Shown: piece after piece, positions 18,431 through 29,073 of the stretch | How the letters are laid out: the number at the start of each line of letters is the position of its first letter | Position numbering within the stretch: the first letter of the stretch is position 1 | Source of the DNA: Sphaerospermopsis torques-reginae ITEP-024 | GTDB lineage: Bacteria; Cyanobacteriota; Cyanobacteriia; Cyanobacteriales; Nostocaceae | Assembly (NCBI RefSeq): GCF_019598945.1 | Contig: NZ_CP080598.1 | Location: forward strand, 558,001 to 622,000 | Length of the DNA stretch: 64,000 bases | Direction of reading: 5' to 3' | Notes under the pieces: generated by a model | The model's database searches: none | Told to the model about the DNA's origin: nothing | The model's input: only the letters and a program-made list of their open reading frames with translations | Program-made: the position numbers and the translations under genes

Positions 18431-18919
18431 TTAATTCAACTTACCATTGCTGTTAAAGTCTTGTATTACCGGATTTTCTGATGGTGAAGGAGCTACTATT
18501 CGGAGGTTAAAGTCAATTATTAATTGATTTTTTTCAAGAGTTATATTTGCTTTTTGTACCGATAATTTGATAGATACACCATCACCACTTTCTGATTCAA
18601 TATAAAGCTGACTTTTATATCCTGCTTCCTCAAGCCATTCACTAATATTTCTCCAATTTTCTATTTTTTCATCACATTTATCTACTAGATTTTTCACATA
18701 TTTATACAAAGTGTTACATAGATCAACTTCAACACCTTTAACATTTTTATTCAGTCTCTCAGCTATTTCCGAAGGACTGTAACCACAAAGTAACCCCCGC
18801 AAATGCAGTTTCTCAATAGGTGTAAGACGTTTTCCCTTAGCAGATGCAAGATCAGTATACAGCGTTTCCAAATCCCAGTATTTAGCAGCCTGAGCAAAGC
18901 TTTCTTCAACAGATGCCAT
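18431..18919 (-). CDS. HTH-domain protein, divergent to the glycine-rich gene pair
   Basis: From ATG at 18919 the product has 162 residues. Residues about 35-75 form a LuxR-like helix-turn-helix (LTPIEKLHLRGLLCGYSPSEIAERLNKNVKGVEVDL). Similar N-terminal modules head many cyanobacterial signalling proteins. The C-terminal half is beta-rich (QLYIESESGDGVSIKLSVQKANITL) and ends without a further known domain. The gene is 119 bp from, and divergent to, the gene at 19038, so it could regulate that operon. This link is inference from position. Confidence 0.6.
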   Translation of the reverse strand: MASVEESFAQAAKYWDLETLYTDLASAKGKRLTPIEKLHLRGLLCGYSPSEIAERLNKNVKGVEVDLCNTLYKYVKNLVDKCDEKIENWRNISEWLEEAGYKSQLYIESESGDGVSIKLSVQKANITLEKNQLIIDFNLRIVAPSPSENPVIQDFNSNGKLN

Positions 18920-19037
18920 TATCAACATTGTGTATATAAAATTCCTAACCTTATACTAGCCTAACTTCTAATCTTAGCTAGTACATACCTAAAATCAGCA
19001 GTGTTAGTCTAATTTTATAGAATTTAAGGATTTCTTT

Positions 19038-19940
19038 ATGGTTTCATTTTATCCAGGGCAGAAAGCCAATGAACTGGCTAAAGGCGCTCAAGAAAGATAT
19101 GAACGTGCATTAGCGTCATTAAAAACCGAGGAAGCAGCAACAAATAAACTAGCTGAGGAGTATGGTGAACTCCAATTAAAGGTTATAAAAGAAACTATTA
19201 AAAGATTTGTTGATTTCGTTGAGCGTACTGGGAGAAAGGCTTCTGAAAGTGAGAAGCGGCTTTTAGAAGGTATAGACTTTACAGTCAAGCAAATACAAGA
19301 GTATAAAGCTGCGGCTATAGCAGCAGAACAATATTTCATGGCTGGAGCTAAAGCGGCTGGAGCAGCAGCAGCAGGTTACGGTGGTGCTATAACTGTTGCT
19401 ACATCCATAGGAGTAGCAAGCACTGGAACAGCTATCTCAAGCCTCAGTGGAGCAGCAGCTACAAATGCAATGTTGGCATGGTTTGGCGGTGGAGCGATCG
19501 CAGCTGGTGGGGGTGGTATGGCTTTGGGTACTGTTGTGTTGGGCGGTATCACCATTTTGCCAGCTTTGGCTATTGGCGGCTTTTTTGCGGCTCGTGAAGG
19601 TGAAAAAGCAATGACAAAAGCCATAGAGTATGAAGCAAAAGTAAATAAGGCTATTACAGAAATTAACACAGCTAAAAAATATTCCCAAAAGGTAAAACAG
19701 CGCATTACTGAATTAAGAGATGTCTTTGAATCTATTAATAATTATGCTGTTAAAAGTCTCAATGAACTTGAATCTAAACCTTTTAATGCAAAGAGAGATG
19801 CGGAGAAATTTAGACAAACAGGAACTCTCATCAAAGGACTTGTAGAAATTTTGAAAACTCCAGTATTAAACAGTGATGGACAGCTTAATATTGGAACTGT
19901 AAACGTCATAGAAAAATATCGCATTCTGCCAGGTAAATAA
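19038..19940 (+). CDS. Helical protein with central glycine/alanine-rich hydrophobic hairpin
   Basis: The 300-residue protein has an N-terminal coiled-coil (about 10-95), a long Gly/Ala-rich hydrophobic stretch (about 98-185: AGAKAAGAAAAGYGGAITVA, then GGGAIAAGGGGMALGTVVLGG), and a C-terminal coiled-coil (about 190-270). There is no signal peptide. The plan of helix bundle plus glycine-zipper hairpin resembles alpha-helical pore formers and apolipoprotein-L-like proteins, but I recognise no family. The next gene starts 2 bp after its stop, so the two are surely co-transcribed. A role as a membrane-active effector is inference only. Confidence 0.6.
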   Translation: MVSFYPGQKANELAKGAQERYERALASLKTEEAATNKLAEEYGELQLKVIKETIKRFVDFVERTGRKASESEKRLLEGIDFTVKQIQEYKAAAIAAEQYFMAGAKAAGAAAAGYGGAITVATSIGVASTGTAISSLSGAAATNAMLAWFGGGAIAAGGGGMALGTVVLGGITILPALAIGGFFAAREGEKAMTKAIEYEAKVNKAITEINTAKKYSQKVKQRITELRDVFESINNYAVKSLNELESKPFNAKRDAEKFRQTGTLIKGLVEILKTPVLNSDGQLNIGTVNVIEKYRILPGK

Positions 19941-19942
19941 AA

Positions 19943-20350
19943 ATGACTGCCAAAAAAGTTCATGTAGAAGTATTAGGTACAGGTGCAGATGCGGCTCAAA
20001 CCTTACGGGCTATTGTTGAAGCCTACACTGAATACAAAATCGTTGCAGAAGAAGAAAAAACTAAACGACGTGGTATAGCAGCCTGGGAAAAAGCAACCAT
20101 CACCAAAATTAAAGCTGATCGTGATATTCTCCTCAAATATCTTGAAAGCTCATTTGATGAAAGAGCTAAAAATTTTAGCTTTCTGTTTGAAAAAGTAGAT
20201 CAGGCAATAGCAGCAGGTGATAATAACCAATTAACTTTAGCTTTGCATTCTATTACAGAAATAGCAAAGTCTAGTCCATTTAAAGATTTTGCTAACTTGC
20301 AATCCGTAACAGCAGCCCTTGATGATCCCGATCATGAATGGGTTATTTAA
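19943..20350 (+). CDS. Small helical partner protein, unknown function
   Basis: The 135-residue product is mostly charged helix: AQTLRAIVEAYTEYKIVAEEEKTKRRG, then ITKIKADRDILLKYLESSFDERAKNFSFLFEKVDQAI, and an acidic C-terminus (DDPDHEWVI). A YTEYKIVAEEEKTKRRGIAAWEK stretch resembles coiled-coil accessory proteins but gives no family. It follows the glycine-rich protein gene by 2 bp. As a cytoplasmic, charged partner it might neutralise or assemble the upstream product; nothing in the sequence proves that. Confidence 0.6.
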   Translation: MTAKKVHVEVLGTGADAAQTLRAIVEAYTEYKIVAEEEKTKRRGIAAWEKATITKIKADRDILLKYLESSFDERAKNFSFLFEKVDQAIAAGDNNQLTLALHSITEIAKSSPFKDFANLQSVTAALDDPDHEWVI

Positions 20351-20477
20351 GAGGATGTTTTCAAAGTCCCTAATGATATATTAAAAACTTTTGAAACAAC
20401 CTCTAATTGGTGGGTTAAACTTTCGCCAACCCACCTCAAAAAACTCTCCGCGCCTCTGCGCCTCTGCGTGAGAAAAC

Positions 20478-23057
20478 CTAACCCAAAACGAAATTCACCA
20501 ACTTACCAGGAACAACAATCACCTTCTTAACTTCCTTCCCTTCAATATAACGCTTCGCCACCTCAGACTCCCGCGCATACTTCTCCAACTCAGCTTTATC
20601 TAACTGCGAAGGAACTTGAATAGAACCGCGAGTTTTACCCATAATTTGAATTACCAAAGTAATCTCATCAGCTATCAACGCCGCAGGATCAAAACTCGGC
20701 CAAACTTGAGTATGTACCGTCCCCTTATTACCCAACAAATGCCATAATTCATCAGCAATATGGGGCGCGAAAGGCGCTAACATAATCACCAAAGTTTGAA
20801 TCCCTTCTGCATAAATTGGTGAATTATTACACTTAGCATCAGTCAACGCATTACTTAACTTCATCAACTCCGAAATAGCAGTATTAAATTGATATTCTTC
20901 CTGCACATCTTCCGTAATTGCTTGAATTGCTAAATGAATCGCTCTCCTAACATCTTTTTCCTCTTTACTTAACTTCTCCAAATCAGCTTTCTGTTTACAA
21001 ACTCCCGCCGCAGCGTAATCAGTAACTAACCGCCAAACACGGTTTAAAAATCTAAATTGCCCCTCAACATCAGCTTCATCCCATTCTAAATCTTTCTCTG
21101 GAGGTGCTTTAAACAAAATGAACATCCGCGCCGTATCAATGCCATATTTATTAATCACATCTTCCGGTGCTACACCATTTCCTTTAGATTTAGACATGGT
21201 AGCATAAACCTTTTCTAAAGGTTCTCCGGTTTGTGGATCAACAGGATTATTAACATCAACTAAATGAGAAGGAATCCATTTATCCTTACCGCTTTTTTTC
21301 GGGTTCATGTATGTTAAACCCTGTACCATTCCCTGAGTTAATAACTTTTGAAATGGTTCATCAAAATTCAACAAACCTCTATCTCTTAACACTTTAGTAA
21401 AGAAACGAGAATACAATAAATGTAAAATTGCGTGTTCAATACCGCCCACATATTGATCAACCGGCATCCAATCATTTACTCTACCACCATCAAAAATTTT
21501 CTCTGCATTTGTGGCATCAGTAAACCGCAAGAAATACCAAGAAGAATCAATAAAAGTATCCATCGTGTCGGTTTCTCTTTTTGCTGGAGTACCGCAACTA
21601 GGACAAGGAACATTTACCCAACTTTCTAACTGTCCTAAAGGTGAACCACCACGGCCACTTAATTCAATTTCTTCTGGCAATTGTACAGGTAAATCTTTTT
21701 CTGGTACTGGTACAATTCCACATTCAGGACAATGAATAACAGGAATAGGTGCGCCCCAATAACGTTGACGAGAAATTAACCAATCTCGCAAGCGATATTG
21801 TACCCTTTCTTTACCAAAACCATGCTTTTCTGCATAGTCAGTAATTGCCTTTTTCCCATCTACTGAATTTATGCCATTAAAGTCACCTGAATTAACTAAA
21901 ATTCCCGGTTCTGTATAGGCAGATTTTAAATTTTCATCTGCGCCAATTTCGGGAACAATGACAACTTTAACCGCTAAATTCTGTTCCTTTGCAAATTTGA
22001 AATCTCGCACATCATGGGCGGGTACACCCATCACCGCACCAGTACCATATTCATACAGTACATAATCTGCAATCCAAATCGGTACTTCTTCCCCGGTGAA
22101 GGGGTTGATAGCTTTCCCCCCGGTGGGAATACCCCGTTTTGGTTTGTCTTCTGCGGTTCTTTCTAACTCGGTTTGGTTGGTAACTTCCTTGATAAAAGCC
22201 TCTACAGCCGCTTTTTGGTCTGAAGTGGTGACAAATTGAGTTAAAGGGTGTTCTGGGGCTAATACGACGTAGCTCACGCCATAAACGGTGTCAGGACGGG
22301 TGGTATAAACGGCGATTTTTTCATCTAAGCCGACTATGGGAAATTCTAAATATGCACCAGTGGATTTACCTATCCAGTTAGCTTGCATTACTTTAACTCG
22401 TTCTGGCCAACCTGGTAATTTACCCAAATCATTTAATAATTCTTCGGCATAATCGGTAATCTTTAAAAACCACTGACGTAATAATTTACGTTCTACTATT
22501 GCACCGCTACGCCAAGAACGTCCTTCACTGTCTACCTGTTCGTTAGCTAGTACGGTTTGATCAATGGGATCCCAATTTACAGCCGCTTCTTTTTGATAAG
22601 CTAAACCCGCTTCTAAAAATTGTAGAAAAATCCACTGTGTCCACTTATAATAATCGGGGGAACAGGTAGCCAATTCTGCATCCCAATCTAAGGATAATCC
22701 CAGACGTTTTAATTGCTGTTTCATCTGGTCTATATTTTTATATGTCCATTGGGCAGGAGGTACACCCCGATCAATGGCGGCGTTTTCTGCGGGTAAGCCA
22801 AAGGCATCCCAGCCCATTGGATGTAATACTCTATACCCTTGCATTTTTTTAAAGCGGGCGATTACATCTGTAATGGTGTAGTTGCGGACGTGACCCATGT
22901 GCAAGCTACCGGATGGGTAGGGAAACATAGAAAGCGCGTAGAATTTTGGCTTGCTTATATCTTGAGGTGTTTTATCTAAGCTTAGCTCTAACCATGTTTG
23001 TTGCCATTTTTCTTCGATCGCGGCCGGGTTGTATGATGTTTTTTGGGTGGACTCCAC
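20478..23057 (-). CDS. leuS: Leucyl-tRNA synthetase
   Basis: The 859-residue class I synthetase charges tRNA-Leu. The HIGH-type motif is HMGH at residues 53-56 ([13 protein letters not shown]), the KMSKS loop is TMSKSKGNG in the C-terminal third, the editing CP1 domain carries the threonine-rich [15 protein letters not shown], and a zinc-like [10 protein letters not shown]...CPSCGTP insertion is present. The length is normal. The gene stands alone; its start follows a spacer with no recognised leader element. Confidence 0.97.
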   Translation of the reverse strand: MESTQKTSYNPAAIEEKWQQTWLELSLDKTPQDISKPKFYALSMFPYPSGSLHMGHVRNYTITDVIARFKKMQGYRVLHPMGWDAFGLPAENAAIDRGVPPAQWTYKNIDQMKQQLKRLGLSLDWDAELATCSPDYYKWTQWIFLQFLEAGLAYQKEAAVNWDPIDQTVLANEQVDSEGRSWRSGAIVERKLLRQWFLKITDYAEELLNDLGKLPGWPERVKVMQANWIGKSTGAYLEFPIVGLDEKIAVYTTRPDTVYGVSYVVLAPEHPLTQFVTTSDQKAAVEAFIKEVTNQTELERTAEDKPKRGIPTGGKAINPFTGEEVPIWIADYVLYEYGTGAVMGVPAHDVRDFKFAKEQNLAVKVVIVPEIGADENLKSAYTEPGILVNSGDFNGINSVDGKKAITDYAEKHGFGKERVQYRLRDWLISRQRYWGAPIPVIHCPECGIVPVPEKDLPVQLPEEIELSGRGGSPLGQLESWVNVPCPSCGTPAKRETDTMDTFIDSSWYFLRFTDATNAEKIFDGGRVNDWMPVDQYVGGIEHAILHLLYSRFFTKVLRDRGLLNFDEPFQKLLTQGMVQGLTYMNPKKSGKDKWIPSHLVDVNNPVDPQTGEPLEKVYATMSKSKGNGVAPEDVINKYGIDTARMFILFKAPPEKDLEWDEADVEGQFRFLNRVWRLVTDYAAAGVCKQKADLEKLSKEEKDVRRAIHLAIQAITEDVQEEYQFNTAISELMKLSNALTDAKCNNSPIYAEGIQTLVIMLAPFAPHIADELWHLLGNKGTVHTQVWPSFDPAALIADEITLVIQIMGKTRGSIQVPSQLDKAELEKYARESEVAKRYIEGKEVKKVIVVPGKLVNFVLG

Positions 23058-23198
23058 AACTAAAAACTCCTAATGTTTTTTCCTAGTTTCGCTATTGTGG
23101 CATAATATAGAGTTGTCCTGAAGTCATTCAGCCAATCGCTTTCCATCCTACAAAAACTCATCAGCAGTACAAGTTCAAAAATTCCCACTTAAAACTTT

Positions 23199-23933
23199 TT
23201 ACGCAACACTCAGTGAGTAGTTAGCAAAATTAATATCTTTATAACCCGGATAGTCTAGAAAAGGCTGTATTACTCGAAGATTCATCATTTGACGATCGCG
23301 TTGAGATACTGGACGTGCATATAATTTCAGTGCGTCAACGGGAATCATTCGTGCTGTTTCAATATTAAAATCTGGATCAAAGATTACTATTGCTAGAAAA
23401 TCAAAATTTGCTTCTGCTGGAAACTGAAGATGAGGAGATTTTCTCCGTTCAGGATCAAGGAGTATGGTTTTTACTTCCACTATTTCACCATTTGGTAATT
23501 TCAAATCTCCCCATAAACTGCGATCTTCAATTATTGCAGCATTCATAACTTGAGCGATCGCTAATTCTGTAAATTGTGATAGAAGTGGAATAATAATTTC
23601 TCGACGATTTGATGTTGGAAGCTGATTCCAAAAATCTCGAATTACATTAAGTTTCTCATATAAACCATGATTGCTTGTTTGTCCTCCATTTGCAGAATGA
23701 ATTTTCAATCCTTGAACTTTATCTGCATGATTATTTGTAATAATTTCTGATTTGTTATCTTCCGAATAATGCCGAGACCTAATAACTATATAATTGGATT
23801 CTGGAGATAAACTGGGAATTGCTGATTGTGCGGCACTCTCACTATCATAAACTCCCTTCACTGCTATATAATCTTTAAATCCTACAGCGTCTCCATCTAA
23901 TCTAAGGACAACCCAAGCATCTGATTTTTTCAT
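23199..23933 (-). CDS. Putative PD-(D/E)XK-like protein
   Basis: The 244-residue protein is not a family I can name. Its middle has WGDLKLPNGEIVEVKTILLDPERRKSPHLQF followed by FDFLAIVIFDPDFNIETARMIPVD. An Asp, a strand, E-x-K and then a hydrophobic FDFLAIVIFD strand is the pattern of PD-(D/E)XK nuclease-fold proteins such as restriction-like enzymes. The N-terminal part (AWVVLRLDGDAVGFKDYIAVKGVYDS) looks like a separate small domain. The start overlaps the stop of the 80-residue gene upstream by one base, so both are translated together. Nuclease activity is inference. Confidence 0.5.
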   Translation of the reverse strand: MKKSDAWVVLRLDGDAVGFKDYIAVKGVYDSESAAQSAIPSLSPESNYIVIRSRHYSEDNKSEIITNNHADKVQGLKIHSANGGQTSNHGLYEKLNVIRDFWNQLPTSNRREIIIPLLSQFTELAIAQVMNAAIIEDRSLWGDLKLPNGEIVEVKTILLDPERRKSPHLQFPAEANFDFLAIVIFDPDFNIETARMIPVDALKLYARPVSQRDRQMMNLRVIQPFLDYPGYKDINFANYSLSVA

Positions 23934-24175
23934 TAGGCTTTCTCCTTTGCGCCTCCAGCAGTAAGACTTCCTAGTAACTCCCCTGTGATAGTATTGTACA
24001 CTCCCCCAGAAAAGTCGAAAGTTACATTGTCTGCACCTCCTAAACCATGAATCGTTTTGAGGTTGTGAAGGCGTTTTCTAGTAAGTTCTCGACTAATTCC
24101 ACAGAATCTATTGAGATGACTGGCAATGGCTTCAAAACTTGTAGTAGTACGAAACTCAAACTTAAACGTTGCCAT
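23933..24175 (-). CDS. Small protein preceding the nuclease-like gene
   Basis: The 80-residue protein has a helical N-terminal half (FEAIASHLNRFCGISRELTRKRLHNLK, possibly an HTH) and a glycine-rich tail (GGADNVTFDFSGGVYNTITGELLGSLTAGG). No family was recognised. It overlaps the following gene by one base (TAATG), the tight coupling usual in toxin-antitoxin or defence pairs. An antitoxin or specificity role would be a guess. Confidence 0.55.
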   Translation of the reverse strand: MATFKFEFRTTTSFEAIASHLNRFCGISRELTRKRLHNLKTIHGLGGADNVTFDFSGGVYNTITGELLGSLTAGGAKEKA

Positions 24176-24306
24176 GACCTGATATCATACTCAGGTAATT
24201 AGTTACCATATAAATTTTTCAGAGTCGTTATATTGCCAAATTTCATTGTCAAACTCACAGGGTTTGTTATTGTTAACTAACGCACCCTACAATACCGACA
24301 ATTGCA

Positions 24307-25440
24307 CTAAGCTTTCAATTTCCCATAAGCATAACGGCTAAAACTGCCCTCATTAAGATTATTCCAAGCATAGATTCGATCTCTAAAGGCTTTCCACTGT
24401 TCATACACGGCTTTAAAATCTGCGTCTTTCGCTGCAAATTCATCATACAAAGCAAAGGACTCTTTTTCCGCTGCTGCTAAAATTTCTTCACTATAGGCAC
24501 GAACTTGAGTTCCGGTTTTTAACAGTCTTTCTAATGCTTCGTTATTCCGAGCATCATAACGAGTTAACATTGTTGTATTTGACTGATATGCGGCTGTTTC
24601 TAAAGCTGCTTGATATTGAGGTGGCAGCTTTTTCCATTCGTCTAAATTAACTTGTACTTCTAAGGTTGGGCCTGGTTCCCACCAACCAGGATAATAGTAA
24701 TATTTAGCAACTTTATTTAAGCCTAATTTTTCATCATCGTAGGGGCCTACCCACTCAGCAGCATCAATAGCGCCGGTTTGTAAGGCTTGGAATATCTCTC
24801 CCCCTGGAAGTGTCTGTACTGTTACCCCTAGTTTGGACATGACTTGTCCGCCTAAACCGGGAATACGCATTTTTAAGCCTTTGAGGTCATTCAGTGTTTT
24901 CACTTCCTTGCGAAACCATCCCCCCATCTGTGTACCCGTATTTCCCGCAGGAAATTGAATCACATTAAATTTACGGGCGTAAATTTCCTGAAGTTTGGCT
25001 AAACCGCCTCCTTCATATAACCAAGCGTTTTGCTGTTGGGCATTCAATCCAAATGGTACGGATGTTCCAAAAGCTAAAGCCAGACTTTTCCCAATGTAGT
25101 AATAAGCTGCTGTGTGTCCTGCTTGTACTGCACCTTGAGAAACTACATTCAGAACTTCTAAACCAGGGGCTATTTCTCCCGCTGCACGGGGTTCGATGAT
25201 AAATTTACCGTTGGTTAAGACTTTGACACGCTCTGCTAAAACCTGCGCTCCACCAAAAATGGTTTCTAAGGATGTTGGCCAACTTGTAGCCATTTGCCAT
25301 GTAATAGTAGGTAGGTTGCTTGTGTCTACTTTTGCTGTTGTAGTTGAGTTTGTGGCTTTTTGACAACCACCAACTATTGCCACTCCTGTAGCAGCGATCG
25401 CACTTTGAGATAATCTGTTAACAATAGCTCGACGTTTCAT
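24307..25440 (-). CDS. dctP: TRAP transporter substrate-binding protein (TakP-like)
   Basis: From ATG at 25440 ([13 protein letters not shown]) the 377-residue protein has a lipoprotein-type signal ending at VGGC. The mature part matches the TakP branch of TRAP solute receptors: [72 protein letters not shown] and [15 protein letters not shown]. TakP binds 2-oxoacids, and an Anabaena TRAP system takes up pyruvate; the substrate here is inferred to be a 2-oxoacid. The membrane subunits are encoded divergently at 26599-28565, beyond an intervening Uma2 gene. Confidence 0.9.
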   Translation of the reverse strand: MKRRAIVNRLSQSAIAATGVAIVGGCQKATNSTTTAKVDTSNLPTITWQMATSWPTSLETIFGGAQVLAERVKVLTNGKFIIEPRAAGEIAPGLEVLNVVSQGAVQAGHTAAYYYIGKSLALAFGTSVPFGLNAQQQNAWLYEGGGLAKLQEIYARKFNVIQFPAGNTGTQMGGWFRKEVKTLNDLKGLKMRIPGLGGQVMSKLGVTVQTLPGGEIFQALQTGAIDAAEWVGPYDDEKLGLNKVAKYYYYPGWWEPGPTLEVQVNLDEWKKLPPQYQAALETAAYQSNTTMLTRYDARNNEALERLLKTGTQVRAYSEEILAAAEKESFALYDEFAAKDADFKAVYEQWKAFRDRIYAWNNLNEGSFSRYAYGKLKA

Positions 25441-25600
25441 AACAGTTAATACTATTGACGTAAAATAAGATGTTCCCACAATATCATAATGATGCAACAA
25501 TTCAGAAATTCCGATCAGATTTCTGATAATTTTGTCAATTTCCCATCATTTCATATTAGTATAAAAATATTAAGTAATTTCTAACTAATATTTAACAGCT

Positions 25601-26428
25601 ATGTTAGAAACTGTTTTGGCCAAACCTAGCGTTAAACTGCCACCCACCCAGGCAGAACTTCCTTGTGATGATGGTATCCCGATGGAGACACAAAGACATA
25701 AATTACAAATGGATATTTTAATTGATACGATTCAGCCTTGGTTAGATCAAAGGGCTGATGGATATGTAGGAGGCAATATGTTTGTCTACTACAGTTTAGC
25801 ACAATTAAAAAATCAAGATTTTCGCGGTCCAGATTTCTTTGCTGTTTTAGGTGTGCCGAAAACAGAAAGATTATCTTGGGTGGTTTGGGAAGAGGGAAAA
25901 CCGCCAGATGTTGTAATTGAATTACTTTCAGAAAGTACAGCTAATAATGATAAAAATGCGAAAAAATTGATTTATCAAAATCAAATGCGGGTATCTGAAT
26001 ATTTTTGGTATGACCCTTTTAACCCAGATGATTTTGCAGGTTTTGATCTAAATAGTGGTGTATATCAACAAATACCATTAAATGATCAAAAGCAACTGGT
26101 AAGTAAAGTCTTAAATTTGGCTTTAGTGCGTTGGCAAGGTAAGTATAGAGGTGTGGAAACAACATGGTTACGCTGGGCAACTTTGGATGGTGAGTTATTT
26201 CCTACTTCTCAGGAAATCGCAGAAATTGCAAAACAAAAAGCAGATGAAGTAGAACAAATTGCAGAACAAGAAAAACAACGTGCAGAACAAGAAAAACAAC
26301 GTGCAGAACAAGCTGAACTGCAATTAAGACAAGTTGCGATGAATTTATTACAGAATGGAATGTCTGTAGAACAAGTAGCACAGTTAACAAATTTGGATAT
26401 TTTCGATGTGGAAAGATTAATTAATTAA
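25601..26428 (+). CDS. Uma2 family (DUF820) protein with coiled-coil tail
   Basis: The 275-residue protein holds the Uma2 PD-(D/E)XK-like domain: GPDFFAVLGVPKTERLSW, PPDVVIELLSESTANNDKNAKKLIYQNQMRVSEYFWYDPF. Its C-terminal tail is a charged coiled-coil with an exact in-frame 21-bp duplication (EQEKQRA twice, around 26261-26302). Uma2 proteins are extremely abundant in cyanobacteria; the endonuclease label is by fold only. It sits between dctP and dctQ, interrupting the TRAP locus. Confidence 0.85.
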   Translation: MLETVLAKPSVKLPPTQAELPCDDGIPMETQRHKLQMDILIDTIQPWLDQRADGYVGGNMFVYYSLAQLKNQDFRGPDFFAVLGVPKTERLSWVVWEEGKPPDVVIELLSESTANNDKNAKKLIYQNQMRVSEYFWYDPFNPDDFAGFDLNSGVYQQIPLNDQKQLVSKVLNLALVRWQGKYRGVETTWLRWATLDGELFPTSQEIAEIAKQKADEVEQIAEQEKQRAEQEKQRAEQAELQLRQVAMNLLQNGMSVEQVAQLTNLDIFDVERLIN

Positions 26429-26431
26429 ATA

Positions 26432-26460
26432 GTAGGGGTTTAGCAGTGCTAGACCCCTAC
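26432..26460. repeat. 29-bp near-perfect palindrome of the GTAGGGG family
   Basis: GTAGGGGTTTAGCA, a one-base centre, then TGCTAGACCCCTAC. It lies just after the Uma2 stop, where it could act as a terminator. See also 15086, 35419, 43132 and 51736. Confidence 0.8.
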
Positions 26461-26598
26461 AGGACTGATAAATAGATTAAATATTGTGAAATATCATCTT
26501 GTAAAAAATTTTTTATAACTGAATTTTGAACAATATTTAAAGTATTATTGATACTTAATCCTGCATTCTCAATTCTTACCCTGAATTTATTATGTTCT

Positions 26599-27222
26599 AT
26601 GCGTAACTCAAGAAGATTAACTCTCATCAGCAAGCTGTTAAAATTTTCGCAGTTTATTGACAATTGTGCTGATAAATTGGGATGGTTATCCAATTGGCTA
26701 GTTTTACTCACCATTGGCGTTGGTTTCTTTAATGTTGTCGCCCGTTATCTAGGGCGCTTCATCGGAGTGCAATTATCTTCTAATGCCTTATTAGAACTAC
26801 AATGGTATCTATTTTCTCTCACTTTCTTACTAGGATTTGCGTACATTTTACGTCATGGCGAAAATGTGCGGGTTGATTTTCTCTATACTAATATGAGTGA
26901 AAAAAGACGCGCCTTAGTTGATTTTTTGGGAACACTATTATTTTTAATTCCCTTTTGTCTAATTGGTATTTGGGTGACATTTAACCCAGTTTTACAGTCT
27001 TGGGGAAGATTAAGTGATGGTAGTTGGGGAAATTGGGAAGTATCTTCTGATGCTAATGGTTTACCCCGCGCTCCCATTAAAACTATGCTTCCTATAGGTT
27101 TATTATTTCTGCTTTTACAAGGTATTTCTCAAGCAATTAAATATTTAGCTGTATTATTAGGCTATCAGCAAGTAGCAGAACAAATTCGTTTAGAAACTTC
27201 AGAAAATATCAATATTGAGTAG
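26599..27222 (+). CDS. dctQ: TRAP transporter small membrane subunit
   Basis: From ATG at 26599 the protein has 207 residues with four hydrophobic segments ([86 protein letters not shown]). The [11 protein letters not shown] segment is the DctQ signature. A TTG start at 26548 would add 17 residues. It works with DctM and the periplasmic receptor to import substrate with sodium ions. dctM starts 8 bp after its stop. Confidence 0.9.
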   Translation: MRNSRRLTLISKLLKFSQFIDNCADKLGWLSNWLVLLTIGVGFFNVVARYLGRFIGVQLSSNALLELQWYLFSLTFLLGFAYILRHGENVRVDFLYTNMSEKRRALVDFLGTLLFLIPFCLIGIWVTFNPVLQSWGRLSDGSWGNWEVSSDANGLPRAPIKTMLPIGLLFLLLQGISQAIKYLAVLLGYQQVAEQIRLETSENINIE

Positions 27223-27230
27223 GTAAAATT

Positions 27231-28565
27231 ATGGGGTTTGAATGGTTATCTATTTTAATGTTTGTCGGCTTTTTCTTTATTTTAATGAGTGGCTATCCTG
27301 TAGCATTTTCCTTTGCAGGTACAGCCATTGTTTTTGGAATAATTGGTACAGTAGTAGGGGCTTTTAATCCTGCTCGTCTCCTCCTATTACCCAATAGTTG
27401 GTTCGGCACAATGTCGAATTTTACTTTGTTAGCTATTCCGTTTTTTGTCTTTCTGGGTGCAGTATTAGAAAAATCAGGATTAGCTGAAGATTTATTAGAA
27501 ACTATTGGCATTCTTTTTAGTCGCGTGAGAGGTGGTTTAGCTTTAGCAGTTGTTTTAGTGGGAACTGTTTTAGCCGCCACAACTGGAGTGGTAGCAGCCA
27601 CAGTAATTGTTATGGGGATGTTATCTTTACCTGTAATGATTCGCTATGGTTATGATAAAAAATTAGCTGCTGGAGTGATAGTTGCTTCTGGTACTTTAGC
27701 CCAGTTAATTCCTCCGAGTTTAGTCTTAGTAATTCTCAGTGATCAAATTGGTGTTTCTGTCGGAGATTTATTTTTAGGGGCATTAATTCCCGGTTTAATG
27801 TTATCTGGTTCTTATATTCTTTATATTTTAGGACTAGCTTTTTTTAACCCTGAAAAAGTTCCACCTATCCCTGCTGATGTGGAAATTCCTCAAGGTAGTC
27901 AATTAATTAAAAAGGTTTTTAAGGCTGTTGTTCCACCTATTCTCTTAATTTTTGCGGTATTAGGCAGTATTTTCTTTGGTGTCGCTACTCCCACAGAAGC
28001 AGGTGCTGTTGGTGCTGTTGGGGCTGCTATACTTGCGGCTTTTAATCAACGTTTAACTCCCCAATTAATTCGTGATGCGGCTCATTCTACCGCAGTAATT
28101 ACAGCTTTAGTGGTAATGATTTTGTTCTGTTCTTCGATGTTTAGTTTAGTGTTTGATGCTTTGGGCGGAAAAACTCTTATTACTGAATTATTAACAGGTT
28201 TACCAGGAGGATATTGGGGATTTATAATTGTGAGTAATTTAGCAATTTTCGCTCTGGGAGTATTTCTAGAATTTATGGAAATTTGCTTTATTGCTATGCC
28301 TTTATTTGTGCCGGCTGCCCAAGCTTTAGATATTGATATGGTATGGTTTGGGGTGGTAATGGCTATTAATTTACAAACTGCTTTTATTTCTCCACCAGTA
28401 GGGTTTTCTTTGTTTTATTTACAAAGTGTTGCACCAAAAGAGGTAAGTACATTTGATATCCATAAAAGTGCTATTCCGTTTATGGTTTTGCAGTTTATTG
28501 TGTTGTTAATTGTAATTAATTTCCCGCAAACAGTTCGTTGGTTAATTGATATTTCGGCAACGTAA
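27231..28565 (+). CDS. dctM: TRAP transporter large membrane subunit
   Basis: The 444-residue protein is the multi-span permease of the TRAP system, with about 12 hydrophobic segments. Family marks are [16 protein letters not shown] near the start, [84 protein letters not shown] and [16 protein letters not shown]. It forms the transport path in the cytoplasmic membrane. Its position 8 bp after dctQ shows one operon. Confidence 0.95.
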   Translation: MGFEWLSILMFVGFFFILMSGYPVAFSFAGTAIVFGIIGTVVGAFNPARLLLLPNSWFGTMSNFTLLAIPFFVFLGAVLEKSGLAEDLLETIGILFSRVRGGLALAVVLVGTVLAATTGVVAATVIVMGMLSLPVMIRYGYDKKLAAGVIVASGTLAQLIPPSLVLVILSDQIGVSVGDLFLGALIPGLMLSGSYILYILGLAFFNPEKVPPIPADVEIPQGSQLIKKVFKAVVPPILLIFAVLGSIFFGVATPTEAGAVGAVGAAILAAFNQRLTPQLIRDAAHSTAVITALVVMILFCSSMFSLVFDALGGKTLITELLTGLPGGYWGFIIVSNLAIFALGVFLEFMEICFIAMPLFVPAAQALDIDMVWFGVVMAINLQTAFISPPVGFSLFYLQSVAPKEVSTFDIHKSAIPFMVLQFIVLLIVINFPQTVRWLIDISAT

Positions 28566-28612
28566 GCAATCAACCCTCAGCCCTCAGCAAAATTACCAAT
28601 TCCCAAACCACT

Positions 28613-29023
28613 ATGTTCAGTGTTGAACCGACCATAATAAATGTTTTTGTATACGGTAGTCTCAAACCACGTGAAGATAATTATCACCTATGTGAACATA
28701 AAGTATTAACAGCAAAAAAAGCGATCGCATCAGGTAAACTATTTAATTTACCAATGGGTTATCCAGCGATGACTCTGGGAGATGGCAAAGTTTATGGTTA
28801 TTTACTGTCTTTCCCAGACTCCCAGATTCTACCAGCATTGGATGATTTAGAAGATTACGAGTCTACCAGACCAATGTCAAAAAATCTTTACTATCGCCAA
28901 TCTATCGAGATTTTTGATGTAGATGGCTTGTCTTTAGGTTGGAATTGGGTGTACTTAATGACACCAGAAAAGGTTTACCAATTCCGTGGTATTCCTCAAC
29001 TTGATGGTTGTTGGAATAGTTAA
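28613..29023 (+). CDS. Gamma-glutamylcyclotransferase-like protein
   Basis: The 136-residue protein has the GGCT/AIG2 fold marks: VFVYGSLKPREDNYHL at the start, GKLFNLPMGYPAMTLGDGKVYGYLL, and LDDLEDYE with the acidic residue used in gamma-glutamyl cleavage. Whether it acts on glutathione-type dipeptides is not known. It follows dctM by 47 bp but need not be functionally linked. Confidence 0.85.
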   Translation: MFSVEPTIINVFVYGSLKPREDNYHLCEHKVLTAKKAIASGKLFNLPMGYPAMTLGDGKVYGYLLSFPDSQILPALDDLEDYESTRPMSKNLYYRQSIEIFDVDGLSLGWNWVYLMTPEKVYQFRGIPQLDGCWNS

Positions 29024-29073
29024 CATCAAAGCTTTTAAACTGTCAAGAGTCAAGAGTCACCTGTCACCTCTAA

